A DNA stretch of 64,000 nucleotides from Calditrichales bacterium MX18-03. Its GTDB lineage: Bacteria; Bacillota; Clostridia; Lutisporales; Lutisporaceae. The notes beneath the pieces are model-generated. The model was not told the DNA's origin. It worked only from the letters and a program-made list of their open reading frames with translations, and did not search any database. The translations under genes and the position numbers were made by a program. Within the stretch, counting starts at the first letter, position 1. Every line of letters begins with the position of its first letter. The stretch is taken from the NCBI GenBank assembly GCA_021083345.1, contig JAJGRE010000001.1, forward strand, positions 1,116,001-1,180,000. The letters run 5' to 3'. Below, piece after piece: positions 9,473-19,987 of this stretch.

Positions 9473-9847
9473 TTAGAGCCATCCCCGTTCCTTGTACAAT
9501 TCAAAGCCTGCGGCCAGTGCTTCCTTTATTTGTTCTTCCAGTCCCTCATCCAGTGCCTTTATATGGAAGCAGGACTTACCCTTCAACTGCCTCAGGAGCT
9601 CCGGCTTAAATACCTTCTTCAGGTCCTCACTGACGTAAACAGGCATATAATAGAACCCCACATAGCTTTTCTGTAAAATCAATCCGGCAAAAAAAATCTC
9701 TTTTTTCTTCCTGCCTTCAATGATGATATCTTTGGTGGAATACAGCTCATACCGGCTCTCTTGATCAAATTTTACCGTCAGCCCGGTTTCATACGCCTTC
9801 AAGGCAGCCTTCAACCGCTCGAAAATGACATCAAGATCCTTGCTCAT
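9473..9847 (-). CDS. DUF1801-like hypothetical protein
   Basis: The protein has about 124 residues with a helix-rich start (MSKDLDVIFERLKAAL) and a central hydrophobic segment, FFAGLILQKSYVGFYYMP, followed by a LKGKSCFHIK stretch. This pattern resembles small DUF1801/YdhG-like proteins, whose function is unknown, but I cannot confirm membership. The start at 9847 has an AAGGAG site about 11 nt upstream. A second ATG at 9874 is possible. It interrupts the usual floA-yqfC neighbourhood, so it is probably a lineage-specific insertion. Confidence 0.6.
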   Translation of the reverse strand: MSKDLDVIFERLKAALKAYETGLTVKFDQESRYELYSTKDIIIEGRKKKEIFFAGLILQKSYVGFYYMPVYVSEDLKKVFKPELLRQLKGKSCFHIKALDEGLEEQIKEALAAGFELYKERGWL

Positions 9848-9919
9848 CCTCTGTATCACTCCTTCCTTCTCCATTATAACCTGCCGGTATGAAAAGGAAA
9901 AGCCGGGCAAGTACCCGGC

Positions 9920-10420
9920 TTATCTGATATTCCTTTTTATTGATCTGGGATTACCGAGGATTTCCGTCATTACGATGCTGCGGAACATATCCTCTGCGGA
10001 AAAGGCCAGTAAATCGCCTATCTCCCGGCTGCCTCTATCCATAGCCGCGTCGCCGATCTCCGAGTCCTGCAGGTATCCGGCTTCATCCGGTCCTGTGGAC
10101 CTGCCTCCGGACCTGCCTTCGGTGCCGGTGTCCTGCTCGGCATAAGCCAAGCTGCCAGCCTGGTGCCTTTCTTCAAACTCAAAGCCCTCACCGTAAGTGT
10201 CTGCCATTCCGCTTCCAGCTGTCCTTCCCAAGGTCCGCACCTGGGGCTTCGGCTGGATCTGCTTGCCCTTATAGGCATTTGCCTGGGGGCGTTCCGGCCT
10301 GTAAGGCTTTTCCTCCCGCTTCGGCGTCCGCGCCTTCTCCCGCACGTCTTTACTAATCCGCCTGTTGATAAAACCGCCGATACTGATGACAATAAACAGC
10401 AGCGCCAGTAAATCTTCCAA
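9920..10420 (-). CDS. Hypothetical membrane-anchored protein with low-complexity linker
   Basis: I do not recognise this 166-residue protein. It starts with one hydrophobic helix (about 4-18), then a long charged, glycine- and proline-rich region (about 20-130), and ends in a short segment (AFSAEDMFRSIVMTEILGNPRS) that looks like the conserved part. Short proteins with this ending occur in clostridial genomes beside floA. The layout suggests a membrane-tethered adaptor. It lies 28 bp downstream of floA and is probably in its operon. Confidence 0.7.
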   Translation of the reverse strand: MEDLLALLFIVISIGGFINRRISKDVREKARTPKREEKPYRPERPQANAYKGKQIQPKPQVRTLGRTAGSGMADTYGEGFEFEERHQAGSLAYAEQDTGTEGRSGGRSTGPDEAGYLQDSEIGDAAMDRGSREIGDLLAFSAEDMFRSIVMTEILGNPRSIKRNIR

Positions 10421-10448
10421 TGAGATCCCTCCTTTTCAGGGGTTCATG

Positions 10449-11441
10449 CTATTTCTTGCCTTTATCGATGCTCTCATTTTTCTGAAGCTTGGAGATGGCA
10501 TCCCGCATATCGGTATCAGCCTGCAGATTCTGCAGGTGATAATAGTCCATGACGCCCAGCTTGCCCTGTCTTAATGCTTCCGCCATTGCCTTGGGCACTT
10601 CCGCCTCCGCTTCAACAACCTTGGCTCTCATTTCCTGGACGCTGGCCTTCATTTCCTGCTCCTTAGCCACCGCCATAGCACGTCTTTCTTCGGCTTTTGC
10701 CTGGGCAATCCGCTTATCTGCTTCTGCTTGATCCGTCTGAAGCTGAGCGCCTATATTCCTGCCGACATCTACGTCCGCAATATCTATTGAAAGGATTTCA
10801 AAGGCTGTACCTGAGTCAAGTCCTTTGGACAATACTGTCCTTGATATCAGGTCAGGGTTCTCCAATACCGCTTTGTGGCTCTCACTTGACCCTACTGTTG
10901 TTACGATACCTTCACCGACTCTGGCAATGATGGTCTCTTCACCGGCACCGCCGACCAGTCTCTCAATATTCGCCCTTACCGTAACCCGTGCTTTTGCTCT
11001 GACTTCAATACCATCCTTTGCCACTGCTGCAACAACTGGTGTCTCTATGACCTTCGGATTGACGCTCATCTGTACTGCCTGCAAAACGTCTCTTCCGGCC
11101 AAATCAATGGCTGCCGCTCTTTCAAAGCTCAGGTCTATTGCGGCTCTTTGTGCTGCAATCAGGGCATTGACGACCCTATCCACATTACCGCCTGCCAGAT
11201 AGTGGGCTTCCAGCTGGTTTACCGAGACACTCAGTCCGGCTTTTCTGGCTTTGATCAGAGGATTGACGATTCTAGAGGGTGTAACCCTTCTGAGCCGCAT
11301 ACCCACCAGCGTAAAAATACCTACATTGACACCTGCAGCCAGGGATGAAATCCACAAGCCCAAGGGAACAAAGCTCAGGAAAATGGTGATGCCCAGTATA
11401 ACCAGGAATATGGAAACAACCCCAAAAATAATACTATCCAT
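10449..11441 (-). CDS. floA: Flotillin-like protein FloA
   Basis: FloA (YqfA) organises functional membrane microdomains that host signalling and secretion complexes. The 330-residue protein has an N-terminal membrane hairpin (about 3-50), a SPFH/band-7-like core and a C-terminal alanine/glutamate-rich coiled coil ([20 protein letters not shown], about 230-250). Length and domain order match FloA. It lies just downstream of the NfeD-like gene, the typical nfeD-floA pair. Confidence 0.95.
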   Translation of the reverse strand: MDSIIFGVVSIFLVILGITIFLSFVPLGLWISSLAAGVNVGIFTLVGMRLRRVTPSRIVNPLIKARKAGLSVSVNQLEAHYLAGGNVDRVVNALIAAQRAAIDLSFERAAAIDLAGRDVLQAVQMSVNPKVIETPVVAAVAKDGIEVRAKARVTVRANIERLVGGAGEETIIARVGEGIVTTVGSSESHKAVLENPDLISRTVLSKGLDSGTAFEILSIDIADVDVGRNIGAQLQTDQAEADKRIAQAKAEERRAMAVAKEQEMKASVQEMRAKVVEAEAEVPKAMAEALRQGKLGVMDYYHLQNLQADTDMRDAISKLQKNESIDKGKK

Positions 11442-11488
11442 TCAGATTTCCTCCAATTTCATTTAATATCAGTTTCTTCACAATCATC

Positions 11489-11983
11489 TTATTGTCTCCT
11501 TCGAACGACCACACGATACCCTTCAACCTTGACAACTTCTATTTCCTCATTTTTCTCAATGAACTCGCTTTCAGAAACAGCATCGATTCTGACACCATCT
11601 ACCTGTACGGTTCCCGCAGATCTTAACGGTGTCACTACAACACCCCTCATACCGAGATATCGGCTGTAGTCCTGTCCGCCCGAATACCCTTCCTCATTCT
11701 TTTGCTCCGTATTTAAAACCAGTTTTCGGATATAGCCCCGACCATAACCCATTTTGTAAAGGCCGATTACGATAAGCGCCAATATCGCCGTCGTCATGAC
11801 AAGGATAAAAACCGCTTCCAGCGCACTGGACGAGATCATAAAAATGCTTGCCAGAACACAAACGATACCGCTTATTCCCGCGATCCCGAAGCCGGGTGCC
11901 AGCGCTTCTACCAGAAGCAGCATCAGACCCAGTACATACAAGAGCGCCGTAAGAAGACTCCAATCGCCAAACATATCATACAC
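11489..11983 (-). CDS. NfeD-like membrane protein, FloA partner
   Basis: This 164-residue protein has about four membrane helices (12-110 region: LLTALLYVLGLMLLLVEALA, GIVCVLASIFMI, AVFILVMTTAILALIVIGLY) and a C-terminal NfeD OB-fold domain carrying the YLGMRGVVVTPLRSAGTVQV pattern. It is the truncated NfeD class, lacking the serine-protease domain, that is coded beside flotillins. The ATG at 11974 (MFGDW) is an alternative start. Confidence 0.9.
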   Translation of the reverse strand: MYDMFGDWSLLTALLYVLGLMLLLVEALAPGFGIAGISGIVCVLASIFMISSSALEAVFILVMTTAILALIVIGLYKMGYGRGYIRKLVLNTEQKNEEGYSGGQDYSRYLGMRGVVVTPLRSAGTVQVDGVRIDAVSESEFIEKNEEIEVVKVEGYRVVVRRRQ

Positions 11984-12236
11984 CCCCTTGCCTCATAAAT
12001 AGATATTGCCCTTTCTTAATGATTTATAAATCATAGTATTATCATAACAGTTTTTGTAAGCTGCTACAACCGATTCGGAATGCACTGCAATGCGTCCCGG
12101 GGTTACCTTCTGCACCCCGGATACCCCGAACCAAATTACCTCCTTCCAGCTCATACAATCTAATTATTTCTCACCCATACTACGTTATTCATAAAAGACC
12201 TGCTCAAGCGCTGCAAAAGGACTAGCTGACATAATG

Positions 12237-12270
12237 AAAAAACTGAAACCCTTTCGGATTTCAGTTTTTT
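12237..12270 (-). terminator. Intrinsic terminator of the yqeY transcript
   Basis: A 12-bp A/T-flanked inverted repeat (AAAAAACTGAAA at 12237-12248 and TTTCAGTTTTTT at 12259-12270) with a short loop. Read on the minus strand it gives a stem followed by a U-run, and it overlaps the yqeY stop codon. The 250 bp between here and nfeD show no gene. Confidence 0.85.
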
Positions 12271-12712
12271 ATTGTAAATGCTGCCTTACAATTGTATTTA
12301 CCAGTTTACCATCAGCTCTGCCCTTTACCTTCGGCATCAGGGCATTCATGACTTTACCGATTTCCTTGGCGCTTTGGGCACCCACTTCAAAAACGGTATC
12401 GGCAATGATCTGCTGGAGTTCCTCTTCGCTAAGCTGCTGCGGGAGATAACCCATTAAAATATCAATTTCTTTTTTAATATTTTCAACAAGGTCGGGACGA
12501 TTGCCTTTCTCGAACTCTGGAATAGAATCTTTTCTCTGCTTTACACCCTTGGCAATGACCTCAATGACACCCTCTTCGTCAAGTTCAACCTTTTTATCTT
12601 TTTCTATCTGCAATATAGCAGCCTTCATCATCGTGATGACATTCTTCCTGATGGTATCCTTCTCTTTCATTGCAGATTTAAGGTCGCTCTGTAACACTTC
12701 TTTGAGGGACAT
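12269..12712 (-). CDS. yqeY: GatB/YqeY domain protein
   Basis: YqeY is a 147-residue helical protein homologous to the tRNA-interacting tail domain of GatB, the amidotransferase subunit. Its exact role as a free protein is unsettled. The sequence MSLKEVLQSDLKSAMKEKD and the C-terminal GKVMNALMPKVKGRADGK match the family over the full length. It follows rpsU by 14 bp, a conserved rpsU-yqeY operon. Confidence 0.95.
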   Translation of the reverse strand: MSLKEVLQSDLKSAMKEKDTIRKNVITMMKAAILQIEKDKKVELDEEGVIEVIAKGVKQRKDSIPEFEKGNRPDLVENIKKEIDILMGYLPQQLSEEELQQIIADTVFEVGAQSAKEIGKVMNALMPKVKGRADGKLVNTIVRQHLQ

Positions 12713-12726
12713 TCTATCAACCTTCT

Positions 12727-12903
12727 TTATCTCGTTTTTCTTTTTCTTGCAGCTTCAGACTTCTTTCTTCTCTTCACGCTTGGGCTTTCATAATGCTCTC
12801 TCTTTCTAACTTCAGCCAAAACCCCGGCCCTTGCGCATTTCTTCTTAAATCTTCTCAGTGCACTTTCCAGAGATTCATTTTCACCAACTCTGATTTCTGA
12901 CAT
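12727..12903 (-). CDS. rpsU: 30S ribosomal protein S21
   Basis: S21 is a small basic protein of the 30S platform that assists initiation. The 58-residue sequence starts [20 protein letters not shown], shows the family's [13 protein letters not shown] segment, and ends in an Arg/Lys-rich tail. The ATG at 12903 follows a GGAGGG ribosome site. Translation further upstream is not family-like. Confidence 0.97.
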   Translation of the reverse strand: MSEIRVGENESLESALRRFKKKCARAGVLAEVRKREHYESPSVKRRKKSEAARKRKTR

Positions 12904-13038
12904 CGTTTTCCCTCCCTCCGCTGGTAACAATGCTTACAGTATATAAAGTATCATACTGTGTTACTAAGTGGGACTATAATAGAACACTTAGTTAATTATA
13001 CATTACCTGATTGTTTAGTGTCAATAATAGGTTTCACA

Positions 13039-13383
13039 TTATCCTAAAGATGGTTCCAAATGCCTTCCTCCCAGAATATGAAAATGGAGGTGCTGAACGA
13101 TTTGACCGCCATCCTTTCCGATATTGGTTACGATCCGGAAGCCTTTTTCGGCTATGCCGGCTTCCTTCGCAATTTGCGGAATGACTTCAAACATATGTGC
13201 AATCACAGCCGAATTATGCGCATTGATATCCAGCGCAGACGCCAAGTGCTGCTTCGGAATGACCAGCAGATGAGTCGGAGCCAGCGGGTTGATGTCCTTG
13301 AAAGCCATAACGGCGTCATCCTGGTAAACCAGACTGCAGGGAATTTCCCCCTTTACGATTTTGCAAAATAAACAATCAGACAT
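13039..13383 (-). CDS. hinT: HIT family nucleotide hydrolase HinT
   Basis: HinT is a purine nucleoside phosphoramidase of the histidine-triad superfamily. The 114-residue protein starts CLFCKIVKGEIPCS, with the Cys/His zinc-type residues of this branch, and carries the triad HLHFH near residue 99, as expected for HinT (HxHxH). It sits between mtaB and rpsU. Confidence 0.95.
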   Translation of the reverse strand: MSDCLFCKIVKGEIPCSLVYQDDAVMAFKDINPLAPTHLLVIPKQHLASALDINAHNSAVIAHMFEVIPQIAKEAGIAEKGFRIVTNIGKDGGQIVQHLHFHILGGRHLEPSLG

Positions 13384-13469
13384 ATTAACTCACCTCCTTG
13401 GCACGCCCTGTTGACCATAGATGGATATTCAACATATTTTTTAAAATTCCTTCAAGCAAGGCAAATTTA

Positions 13470-14780
13470 TTATTCGACGCTGCCGTCCATTCCGTCTTCT
13501 CTGAGCGCTACCAACCGTGTATCGATAATTTTTCCCTTCAGATCGGACTGTGATTCCGAAACCACTCGGATGTAATTGTCTGTCAGCCCTTCAAAGGATG
13601 TTCCTTCCGCGTTATTGGCCTGCTCATACAATACCGGCATGATCTTCTGCAAAAAAACCATTTTGAACTGCGCTTCACTTTTTAACGAAATTTCCGTTAT
13701 CACCTTGCTGCGGGCATCCTTGACTTGGGGACTGACTTGGTTTTTATATTTTGCGGCCGGCGTGCCCTCTCTTGGCGAGAATTTGAAAATATGCATGCTG
13801 CTGAAGCTGATTTCTTCAACAAAAGCCCTGCTTTTGTCAAATTCAGCCTCTGTCTCTCCTGGAAAGCCTACAATAAGGTCGGTGGTAACGGCAACATCCG
13901 GGAAGGCTTCCCGCAGCTTATGTACTACGCGTCTATACTGTTCGGTGGTGTATTTCCGATTCATCCGCTTAAGGGTCTCATCACAGCCGCTTTGCAGCGA
14001 CAGGTGAAAATGCCTGCAGATCTTGGGTAGTCTTCTTAGACGGTCAATAAAATCATCTGTAAGCGTATTAGGCTCGACAGAGCTCATTCGTATCCGATGG
14101 ATGCCATCAACTTGATGCACTTGCTCAATGATGTCAATTAAGGACGTATTCCCCAAATCTCTGCCATAGGAAGCTACATGAATGCCCGTCAGCACCACTT
14201 CCTTGAAGCCGTTTTCGGAGAGCTGCCTTACTTCCTCCATTATGCTCTCCGGCTTTCTGCTCCGGATATGCCCTCTGGCATAGGGTATGATGCAGTAGGT
14301 GCAGTACTGGTCGCAGCCTTCCTGGATTTTAAGGAACGCCCTTGTTCTGCTCTTGTAGCTCTTTATGGACATTTCCTCAAACTCTCTGACCTCCATGATG
14401 TCATTGACCATATTGACCTTCTCTTCCCGTTCCCTGGCATATTCCACCAGCTCCAGGATCCGGCTCCGGTCATTGGTGCCTACCACCAGCTTCACCCCTG
14501 GAATCTCCATCACCTCATCGGGTGCAATCTGCGAATAGCAGCCCACCACGGCAACGAAGGCCTCCGGGTTGATGTCCAGGGCCCTGCGTATGATCTGGCG
14601 GCTCTTGCGGTCACCCATGTTGGTTACGGTACAGGTGTTGATGATATAGACATCTGCAAAGGCTTGGAAATCAACAACCGCATAACCGGCATTTTCAAAG
14701 CTTTCGATCATGGCTTCGGTTTCATACTGGTTCACTTTGCAGCCCAGGGTATAAAACGCCGCTTTTTTCAAATGGTACAC
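13470..14780 (-). CDS. mtaB: tRNA t6A37 methylthiotransferase MtaB
   Basis: MtaB converts t6A37 to ms2t6A37 in tRNAs that read ANN codons, a radical-SAM methylthio transfer. The 436-residue protein has the N-terminal UPF0004 domain with its first cluster cysteine in TLGCKVNQYE, the radical-SAM motif C-x3-C-x2-C (CDQYCTYC) and a C-terminal TRAM domain. The name MtaB rather than MiaB rests on the TLGCKVNQYE start and on the rsmE/prmA neighbourhood. Confidence 0.94.
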   Translation of the reverse strand: MYHLKKAAFYTLGCKVNQYETEAMIESFENAGYAVVDFQAFADVYIINTCTVTNMGDRKSRQIIRRALDINPEAFVAVVGCYSQIAPDEVMEIPGVKLVVGTNDRSRILELVEYAREREEKVNMVNDIMEVREFEEMSIKSYKSRTRAFLKIQEGCDQYCTYCIIPYARGHIRSRKPESIMEEVRQLSENGFKEVVLTGIHVASYGRDLGNTSLIDIIEQVHQVDGIHRIRMSSVEPNTLTDDFIDRLRRLPKICRHFHLSLQSGCDETLKRMNRKYTTEQYRRVVHKLREAFPDVAVTTDLIVGFPGETEAEFDKSRAFVEEISFSSMHIFKFSPREGTPAAKYKNQVSPQVKDARSKVITEISLKSEAQFKMVFLQKIMPVLYEQANNAEGTSFEGLTDNYIRVVSESQSDLKGKIIDTRLVALREDGMDGSVE

Positions 14781-14793
14781 TTCCTTATATCAC

Positions 14794-15534
14794 TTATTTC
14801 ATCTGGTCATACTCGTACATGATGCCGGTCAGTACGGCAAAGCCGGCCGTTTCTGTCCGCAGGATCCGCTTGCCCAAAGTCACGGGTACGACCCCTTCTT
14901 TTCTTGCTTTCGCTATCTCAGCAGCATCAAAGCCGCCTTCAGGACCCACAAAGTATCCGATGCCGGCAGCCTTCTTTTGCTTCAGTGCTTCCTTAAGCGG
15001 CATGGCATTTTCCAGCTCATAGGGTATAAGCCTGAGATCCAGTCCCGCAGCATCCTTCAATGCCTGTTCAAAGGTCATGGGCATGGCTACTTGGGGTATT
15101 ATGCCCCTTCCGCTCTGCTTTGCCGCCTCCTCGGCGATCTTTGACCACCGTTCCACTTTTTTGCGTTCATCATTCCCGGACTCCAGCTTGACGATGGTCC
15201 TCACCGTTGTAACCGGTACAATACGGCTGATCCCCATCTCGGTACATTTCTGGATGATCAGATCCATCTTTGCCGCTTTGGGAATCCCCTGATAAAGTAC
15301 TGTGTGGATAGAAGCTTCTCCTCTGGACGCTTCCTTATCCGTTATGACTGTCCTAACGGCATGCTTATCGATGCTCTCAATGGTCACATCATAATCGGTC
15401 CCTTCTCCGTCGCAGAGAATAAGCTTATCGCCTTCCTGCAGCCGCAATACCCGGGAAATGTGCTGGACGTCCTCTCCCACTAAGTTTATCCTATCGATAT
15501 GTATGTCTTCACGCTTTATAAAAAATCGGTGCAT
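14794..15534 (-). CDS. rsmE: 16S rRNA (uracil-1498-N3)-methyltransferase RsmE
   Basis: RsmE methylates U1498 of 16S rRNA using SAM. It is a SPOUT-fold enzyme with an N-terminal PUA-like domain. The 246-residue protein has the typical start (MHRFFIKRED) and the knotted SAM-binding end, with YFVGPEGGFDAAEI and LGKRILRTETAG. It begins 1 bp after the prmA stop and is surely co-transcribed with it. Confidence 0.96.
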   Translation of the reverse strand: MHRFFIKREDIHIDRINLVGEDVQHISRVLRLQEGDKLILCDGEGTDYDVTIESIDKHAVRTVITDKEASRGEASIHTVLYQGIPKAAKMDLIIQKCTEMGISRIVPVTTVRTIVKLESGNDERKKVERWSKIAEEAAKQSGRGIIPQVAMPMTFEQALKDAAGLDLRLIPYELENAMPLKEALKQKKAAGIGYFVGPEGGFDAAEIAKARKEGVVPVTLGKRILRTETAGFAVLTGIMYEYDQMK

Positions 15535-15535
15535 C

Positions 15536-16474
15536 CTATTTCCTTCCCGCTGCTACGGCACACCATTCGCCCTGTTCCAGGACCTCAAGAATGCCGAAGC
15601 CCGTCTCCTGTAGTTTTTTTATGACTTCATCCCGCCTGTCTTTGATGATGCCGGATGAAATGAAAACGCTTGCTTCTTTCATGAAACCGCCTACATCGTC
15701 TGTAAATGAAATGATGACATCCGCTATGATATTGGCAACGATCAGATCTGCCTTCTCCGATACCACGTCCAGGAGGTTCCCGCATCGTATGTCGATTTTA
15801 TCGTCTACCTGATTCAGCTGGGTATTTTCCCGTGATACTTTACAGGACACGGTGTCGATATCCACACACACCGTCCGGCCTGCCCCCAGCTTTGCAGCGG
15901 ATATGCCCAGGATGCCTGAACCGCAGCCTACATCGAAGACGGAGCTGCCCGGCTTCAAATACTTTTCTATCAGCCGGATGCACATTGAGGTTGTCTCATG
16001 GGTACCGGTTCCGAAAGCCATACCGGGGTCCAGCTCAATAACCACCTCGCCCGCTTCAGGGGTATAAGGCTCCCAGGTTGGCTTGATGACTACTTTTTCT
16101 CCAACTTTTGTTGGCTTGTAATACTGTTTCCAGGCGTTTGCCCAGTCTTCATCGTCCACTTCCGATGCCATAACGATTCCCTTGCCTTTGTCCAGTCCGC
16201 ACGCATCCAATTGGCTGACCCGTTCTTTAATTCTTTCCAAAATGCCTTGGTCGTAATCTAACTCCGAAAAATAGCCCTTAACCTGCACATCATCCCCAAG
16301 CTTTGCAATAAGCTCTTCCTCAATATAATCCCATCTTGTCTCGTCGCCGTTCTGAGCCTTCAGGTCGTTGGGATCCTCAATCACAACGCCTGCCGCACCT
16401 TCATCGGTCAGCATGTTGTAAACCGCATCCGAAGCTTCGGTTGTCGTCGTTATTTTTACCTCAATGTATTTCAT
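15536..16474 (-). CDS. prmA: Ribosomal protein L11 methyltransferase
   Basis: PrmA trimethylates ribosomal protein L11. The 312-residue protein has the N-terminal substrate-recognition domain and a Rossmann methyltransferase core with LDPGMAFGTGTHETT (the PrmA signature) and VFDVGCGSGILGI, the SAM-binding motif I. NLIVANI-type motif IV appears as LIVANIIADV. It sits between dnaJ and rsmE, the conserved order in Bacillota. Confidence 0.96.
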   Translation of the reverse strand: MKYIEVKITTTTEASDAVYNMLTDEGAAGVVIEDPNDLKAQNGDETRWDYIEEELIAKLGDDVQVKGYFSELDYDQGILERIKERVSQLDACGLDKGKGIVMASEVDDEDWANAWKQYYKPTKVGEKVVIKPTWEPYTPEAGEVVIELDPGMAFGTGTHETTSMCIRLIEKYLKPGSSVFDVGCGSGILGISAAKLGAGRTVCVDIDTVSCKVSRENTQLNQVDDKIDIRCGNLLDVVSEKADLIVANIIADVIISFTDDVGGFMKEASVFISSGIIKDRRDEVIKKLQETGFGILEVLEQGEWCAVAAGRK

Positions 16475-16681
16475 TTATATCATCCTTCCGTATATAACTC
16501 CAAAGCCAGTGGAGAACCAAACCCGTAAGTACTACCCATAATATTGGTTCTCCGGAACAACTTAGAAGCTCTTGACCCAAATAAAACCCCGACCTTAGAG
16601 ATTCTTAGTTGTCAAAGTCCCCTAATATTATATATAATAAAGTCTTTTTTTACAATATATGCATGTACTTTTTTAAATGTG

Positions 16682-16710
16682 AAAAAACAGCACCTTATTA
16701 AAAGTGCTGC
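16682..16710 (-). terminator. Intrinsic terminator after dnaJ
   Basis: On the minus strand an AGCAC/GTGCT stem (plus-strand arms near 16688-16693 and 16704-16709) is followed directly by six U residues. It separates the hrcA-grpE-dnaK-dnaJ unit from prmA. The rest of 16475-16739 shows no gene. Confidence 0.8.
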
Positions 16711-16739
16711 ATTTCTTTTTATTTTATTTAAAGGCGCTT

Positions 16740-17894
16740 TTATTTAAAAGCATCCTTCATCTTGCCGAAAAAGGACTTGCTGTGGGCACCTTCATGCTCT
16801 CCAACCGCTTGGGAGAACTTTCTCAACAGGTCCTTCTGCTGCTCAGTGAGCTTCTTCGGCACGTTGACCTTGACGGTGACATACAGATCTCCTCTGGATT
16901 TGCTCTTCAGGCTGGGTACCCCTTTATTCCTGATCTTGAAGGTAGTTCCCGTCTGTGTTCCTTCTGGAATCGCATATTCAACATCCCCGTCCAGCGTCTC
17001 TATCTGTATGTCATCCCCCAACGCTGCCTGAGCAAATGAAATGGGAATCTCACAATACAGGTTGATGCCTTCTCTCCTGAACTGGCTGTGGGGCTTCACA
17101 CGGATATAGATATACAGGTCGCCGTTGGGTCCGCCCTTTAAGCCGGGCTCGCCTTCTCCCCTGAGGGGCATAATGGAACCGGTATCCACACCGGCAGGAA
17201 TATCCAGTGTAATCTTCCTGGTTTTTCTCACTGTGCCTTTTCCAATGCACTGGCTGCAAGGCTCCTTAATGATCTTTCCTTCCCCATGGCACTCTTCGCA
17301 GGTCCTGACGTTGACCACCCGGCCGAAAACAGTGTTCTGGGTAAATTTCTGCTCGCCGCTGCCGCCGCAGGTCTTGCAGGTCTCCACCTTGCTGCCCGGC
17401 TTGGCGCCGCTTCCGTTGCACTCCTTGCAGGACTCATTCCGGGCAATCTGAATCTCCCGGGTTACGCCGAATACAGCCTCCTTAAAATCTATCTCAATTT
17501 CATACTTCAGGTCGGCTCCCCGCTGGGGACCGCTCTTCCTGCGTGAGGAAGCACCAAAGCCGCTGCCGCCGAAGAAGGCATCAAAAATATCGCCCACATC
17601 ACCAAAGGAGCCTTCAAAGCCGCCCCCAAAACCACCGAAGCCGCCGCCCCCTGCGAAGCCGTTGGGATCTACGCCGGCATGACCGAACTGGTCGTATTTT
17701 GCCCTTTTGTCCTTGTCACTCAGCACCTCATAAGCTTCATTGACTTCCTTGAATTTGCCTTCCGCTTCCTTGTCTCCCTGGTTCATATCCGGATGATATT
17801 TCTTTGCCAGCTGCCGGTAGGCTTTCTTTATCTCTTCCTCTACCGCGCTTTTGCCGACACCAAGCACTTCATAATAATCTCTTTTTACAGCCAT
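16740..17894 (-). CDS. dnaJ: Chaperone protein DnaJ
   Basis: DnaJ delivers unfolded substrates to DnaK and stimulates its ATPase. The 384-residue protein is a full type I DnaJ: a J domain with the HPD motif (YHPDMN, about 33-38), a Gly/Phe-rich linker, a zinc-finger domain with four C-x2-C-x-G-x-G repeats ([32 protein letters not shown]) and a C-terminal substrate domain. It is the last gene of the CIRCE-controlled heat-shock operon. Confidence 0.98.
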   Translation of the reverse strand: MAVKRDYYEVLGVGKSAVEEEIKKAYRQLAKKYHPDMNQGDKEAEGKFKEVNEAYEVLSDKDKRAKYDQFGHAGVDPNGFAGGGGFGGFGGGFEGSFGDVGDIFDAFFGGSGFGASSRRKSGPQRGADLKYEIEIDFKEAVFGVTREIQIARNESCKECNGSGAKPGSKVETCKTCGGSGEQKFTQNTVFGRVVNVRTCEECHGEGKIIKEPCSQCIGKGTVRKTRKITLDIPAGVDTGSIMPLRGEGEPGLKGGPNGDLYIYIRVKPHSQFRREGINLYCEIPISFAQAALGDDIQIETLDGDVEYAIPEGTQTGTTFKIRNKGVPSLKSKSRGDLYVTVKVNVPKKLTEQQKDLLRKFSQAVGEHEGAHSKSFFGKMKDAFK

Positions 17895-18020
17895 CCTCTC
17901 ACCACCTTATTACATATGTTGATGCCCTCAATATCAAAGTCACTTAACTTCTATGCTGTTCCGAAAAAAGCTGTAACAATATAGCTTCTTAAGGATGGAT
18001 TCGGGCACTGGGCATAGGTT

Positions 18021-18054
18021 AAGCGAGCCGAATACTTACCGATTCAGCCCGCTT
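18021..18054 (-). other. Hairpin between dnaK and dnaJ
   Basis: A 13-nt inverted repeat (18021-18033 and 18042-18054, two G-U-type mismatches) lies in the 173-bp gap between dnaK and dnaJ. It has no long U-run on the minus strand, so it may be a partial terminator or an mRNA-processing or stability element, as seen between these genes in other Bacillota. Confidence 0.6.
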
Positions 18055-18067
18055 CTGCCTTTTCACA

Positions 18068-19903
18068 TTATTTTTCGTCATCCACCTTGTAGTTGCCGTG
18101 AACGGTGTTGTCGTCACCGCCGAACCCTGCTTCGCCCTGCGGGCCGGCATCCTGAGGTCCCTGCTGTCCGCCGGCGGCTTGGTAGATCTTGGCGGATATG
18201 TCATAGAAGACCTTGGTCAATGCTTCCGTTGCCGCCTTGATGGTTTCGGTATCATTACCCTTTAGCGCTTCTTTCACGTGGTTGAGTTCTGCGTCAACCT
18301 TGGCCTTATCCTCGCTGTTCAGCTTGTCGTCAAGCTCCTTCATGGATTTCTCCGTCTGGTATACGAGACTGTCGGCGTGGTTTCTGACTTCCACTTCTTC
18401 TTTTCTCTTCTTGTCTTCAGCGGCGTACTTTTCCGCATCCTTTACCGCTTGGTTGATATCATTATCGGATAGGTTGGTGCTAGCCGTAATGGTGACCTTC
18501 TGCTCGTTTCCGGTACCCAGATCCTTGGCAGATACATGGGCGATACCGTTGGCATCGATATCGAAGGTGACCTCGACCTGAGGTACGCCTCTCGGTGCCG
18601 GCGGGATGCCTGTCAGCTGGAATCTGCCCAGCGTCTTATTATAAGCCGCCATTTCCCTTTCACCTTGCAGCACGTGGATTTCCACACTGGTCTGCCCGTC
18701 AGCCGCAGTGGAGAATATCTGACTCTTCTTTGTGGGAATGGTGGTGTTTCTTTCAATCAACTTGGTGAATACGCCTCCAAGCGTTTCTATTCCCAGGGAA
18801 AGCGGCGTCACATCCAGGAGCAGTACGTCCTTGACTTCTCCTGTCAGTACGGCTGCCTGTATGGCAGCGCCCACTGCAACGCATTCATCCGGATTGACAC
18901 CCTTGTAGGGTTCCTTGCCGGTCAGCTTCTTGACGGCATCCTGCACTGCGGGTATTCTGGTAGAACCGCCGACCAGGATGACTTTTTCAATTTTGTCCGC
19001 CGTCAGGCCTGCATCGGATAATGCTCTCCGGGTAGGCTCCATAGTCATTTCCACCAGGTCATGGGTCAGTTCGTCAAACTTCGCTCTTGTCATAGTAATG
19101 TCAAGATGCTTGGGGCCGCTGGCATCGGCTGTGATGAAGGGCAGGTTGATATTGGTGGTCAATACACCCGAAAGCTCGATTTTCGCTTTTTCTGCCGCTT
19201 CCTTCAACCTCTGCAGCGCCATTTTGTCGGTTTTCAGATCGATGCCGTTTTCTTTCTTGAATTCGCTAGCAAGGTACTCAATGACCCGCTGGTCGAAATC
19301 ATCTCCGCCCAAACGGTTGTTTCCGTTGGTTGCCAGTACCTCGAAGACGCCGTCTCCAAGCTCCAGGATGGAAACGTCGAAGGTACCGCCGCCCAAATCG
19401 AAAACAAGGATCTTCTGGTTCTGCTCCTTGTCAAGACCGTAAGCCAGTGCCGCAGCGGTAGGCTCGTTGATGATCCTCAGAACCTCCAGACCTGCTATTT
19501 TACCGGCATCCTTGGTAGCCTGCCTCTGGCTGTCGCTGAAATATGCCGGCACTGTAATGACGGCCTGTGTGATCTTCTCGCCCAGGTAGCTTTCCGAATC
19601 CTGCTTGATTTTTGTCAGAATCATTGCGGATATTTCCTGAGGTGTATAGCTTTTATCGTCAATATGCACCTTATGATTCGTTCCCATTTCTCTCTTGATG
19701 GAGATAACGGTTCTATCCGGGTTGGTGATGGCCTGCCTTTTAGCTACCTGGCCCACCAGTCTTTCCCCATTCTTTGCAAAACCCACAACGGACGGTGTCG
19801 TCCTGCCGCCTTCGGCATTGGCTATAACCACCGGCTCTCCGCCTTCCATAACTGCAACGCATGAATTGGTCGTACCCAAATCAATTCCTATTACTTTTGC
19901 CAT
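18068..19903 (-). CDS. dnaK: Molecular chaperone DnaK (Hsp70)
   Basis: DnaK is the ATP-dependent Hsp70 chaperone. The 611-residue protein begins [18 protein letters not shown], carries the three actin-fold phosphate motifs (for example [14 protein letters not shown]) and has the substrate-binding domain and helical lid. The C-terminus is Gly/Gln-rich and ends with acidic residues. The ATG at 19903 follows a GGAGGAAG ribosome site. The longer upstream reading has no family match. Confidence 0.98.
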   Translation of the reverse strand: MAKVIGIDLGTTNSCVAVMEGGEPVVIANAEGGRTTPSVVGFAKNGERLVGQVAKRQAITNPDRTVISIKREMGTNHKVHIDDKSYTPQEISAMILTKIKQDSESYLGEKITQAVITVPAYFSDSQRQATKDAGKIAGLEVLRIINEPTAAALAYGLDKEQNQKILVFDLGGGTFDVSILELGDGVFEVLATNGNNRLGGDDFDQRVIEYLASEFKKENGIDLKTDKMALQRLKEAAEKAKIELSGVLTTNINLPFITADASGPKHLDITMTRAKFDELTHDLVEMTMEPTRRALSDAGLTADKIEKVILVGGSTRIPAVQDAVKKLTGKEPYKGVNPDECVAVGAAIQAAVLTGEVKDVLLLDVTPLSLGIETLGGVFTKLIERNTTIPTKKSQIFSTAADGQTSVEIHVLQGEREMAAYNKTLGRFQLTGIPPAPRGVPQVEVTFDIDANGIAHVSAKDLGTGNEQKVTITASTNLSDNDINQAVKDAEKYAAEDKKRKEEVEVRNHADSLVYQTEKSMKELDDKLNSEDKAKVDAELNHVKEALKGNDTETIKAATEALTKVFYDISAKIYQAAGGQQGPQDAGPQGEAGFGGDDNTVHGNYKVDDEK

Positions 19904-19987
19904 TTTTTGTCTTCCTCCTTCATTACACAACTTGTATGCTTTGATATAATATACGTTTGTTTTATACAAAGTACTGATCTGACTGAT

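Noticed and set aside
12000-12236. Riboswitch or T-box upstream of nfeD or after yqeY
   Set aside because: The gap has some GC-rich palindromic pieces but no recognisable specifier, T-box sequence or riboswitch core, and it lies downstream, not upstream, of nearby starts.
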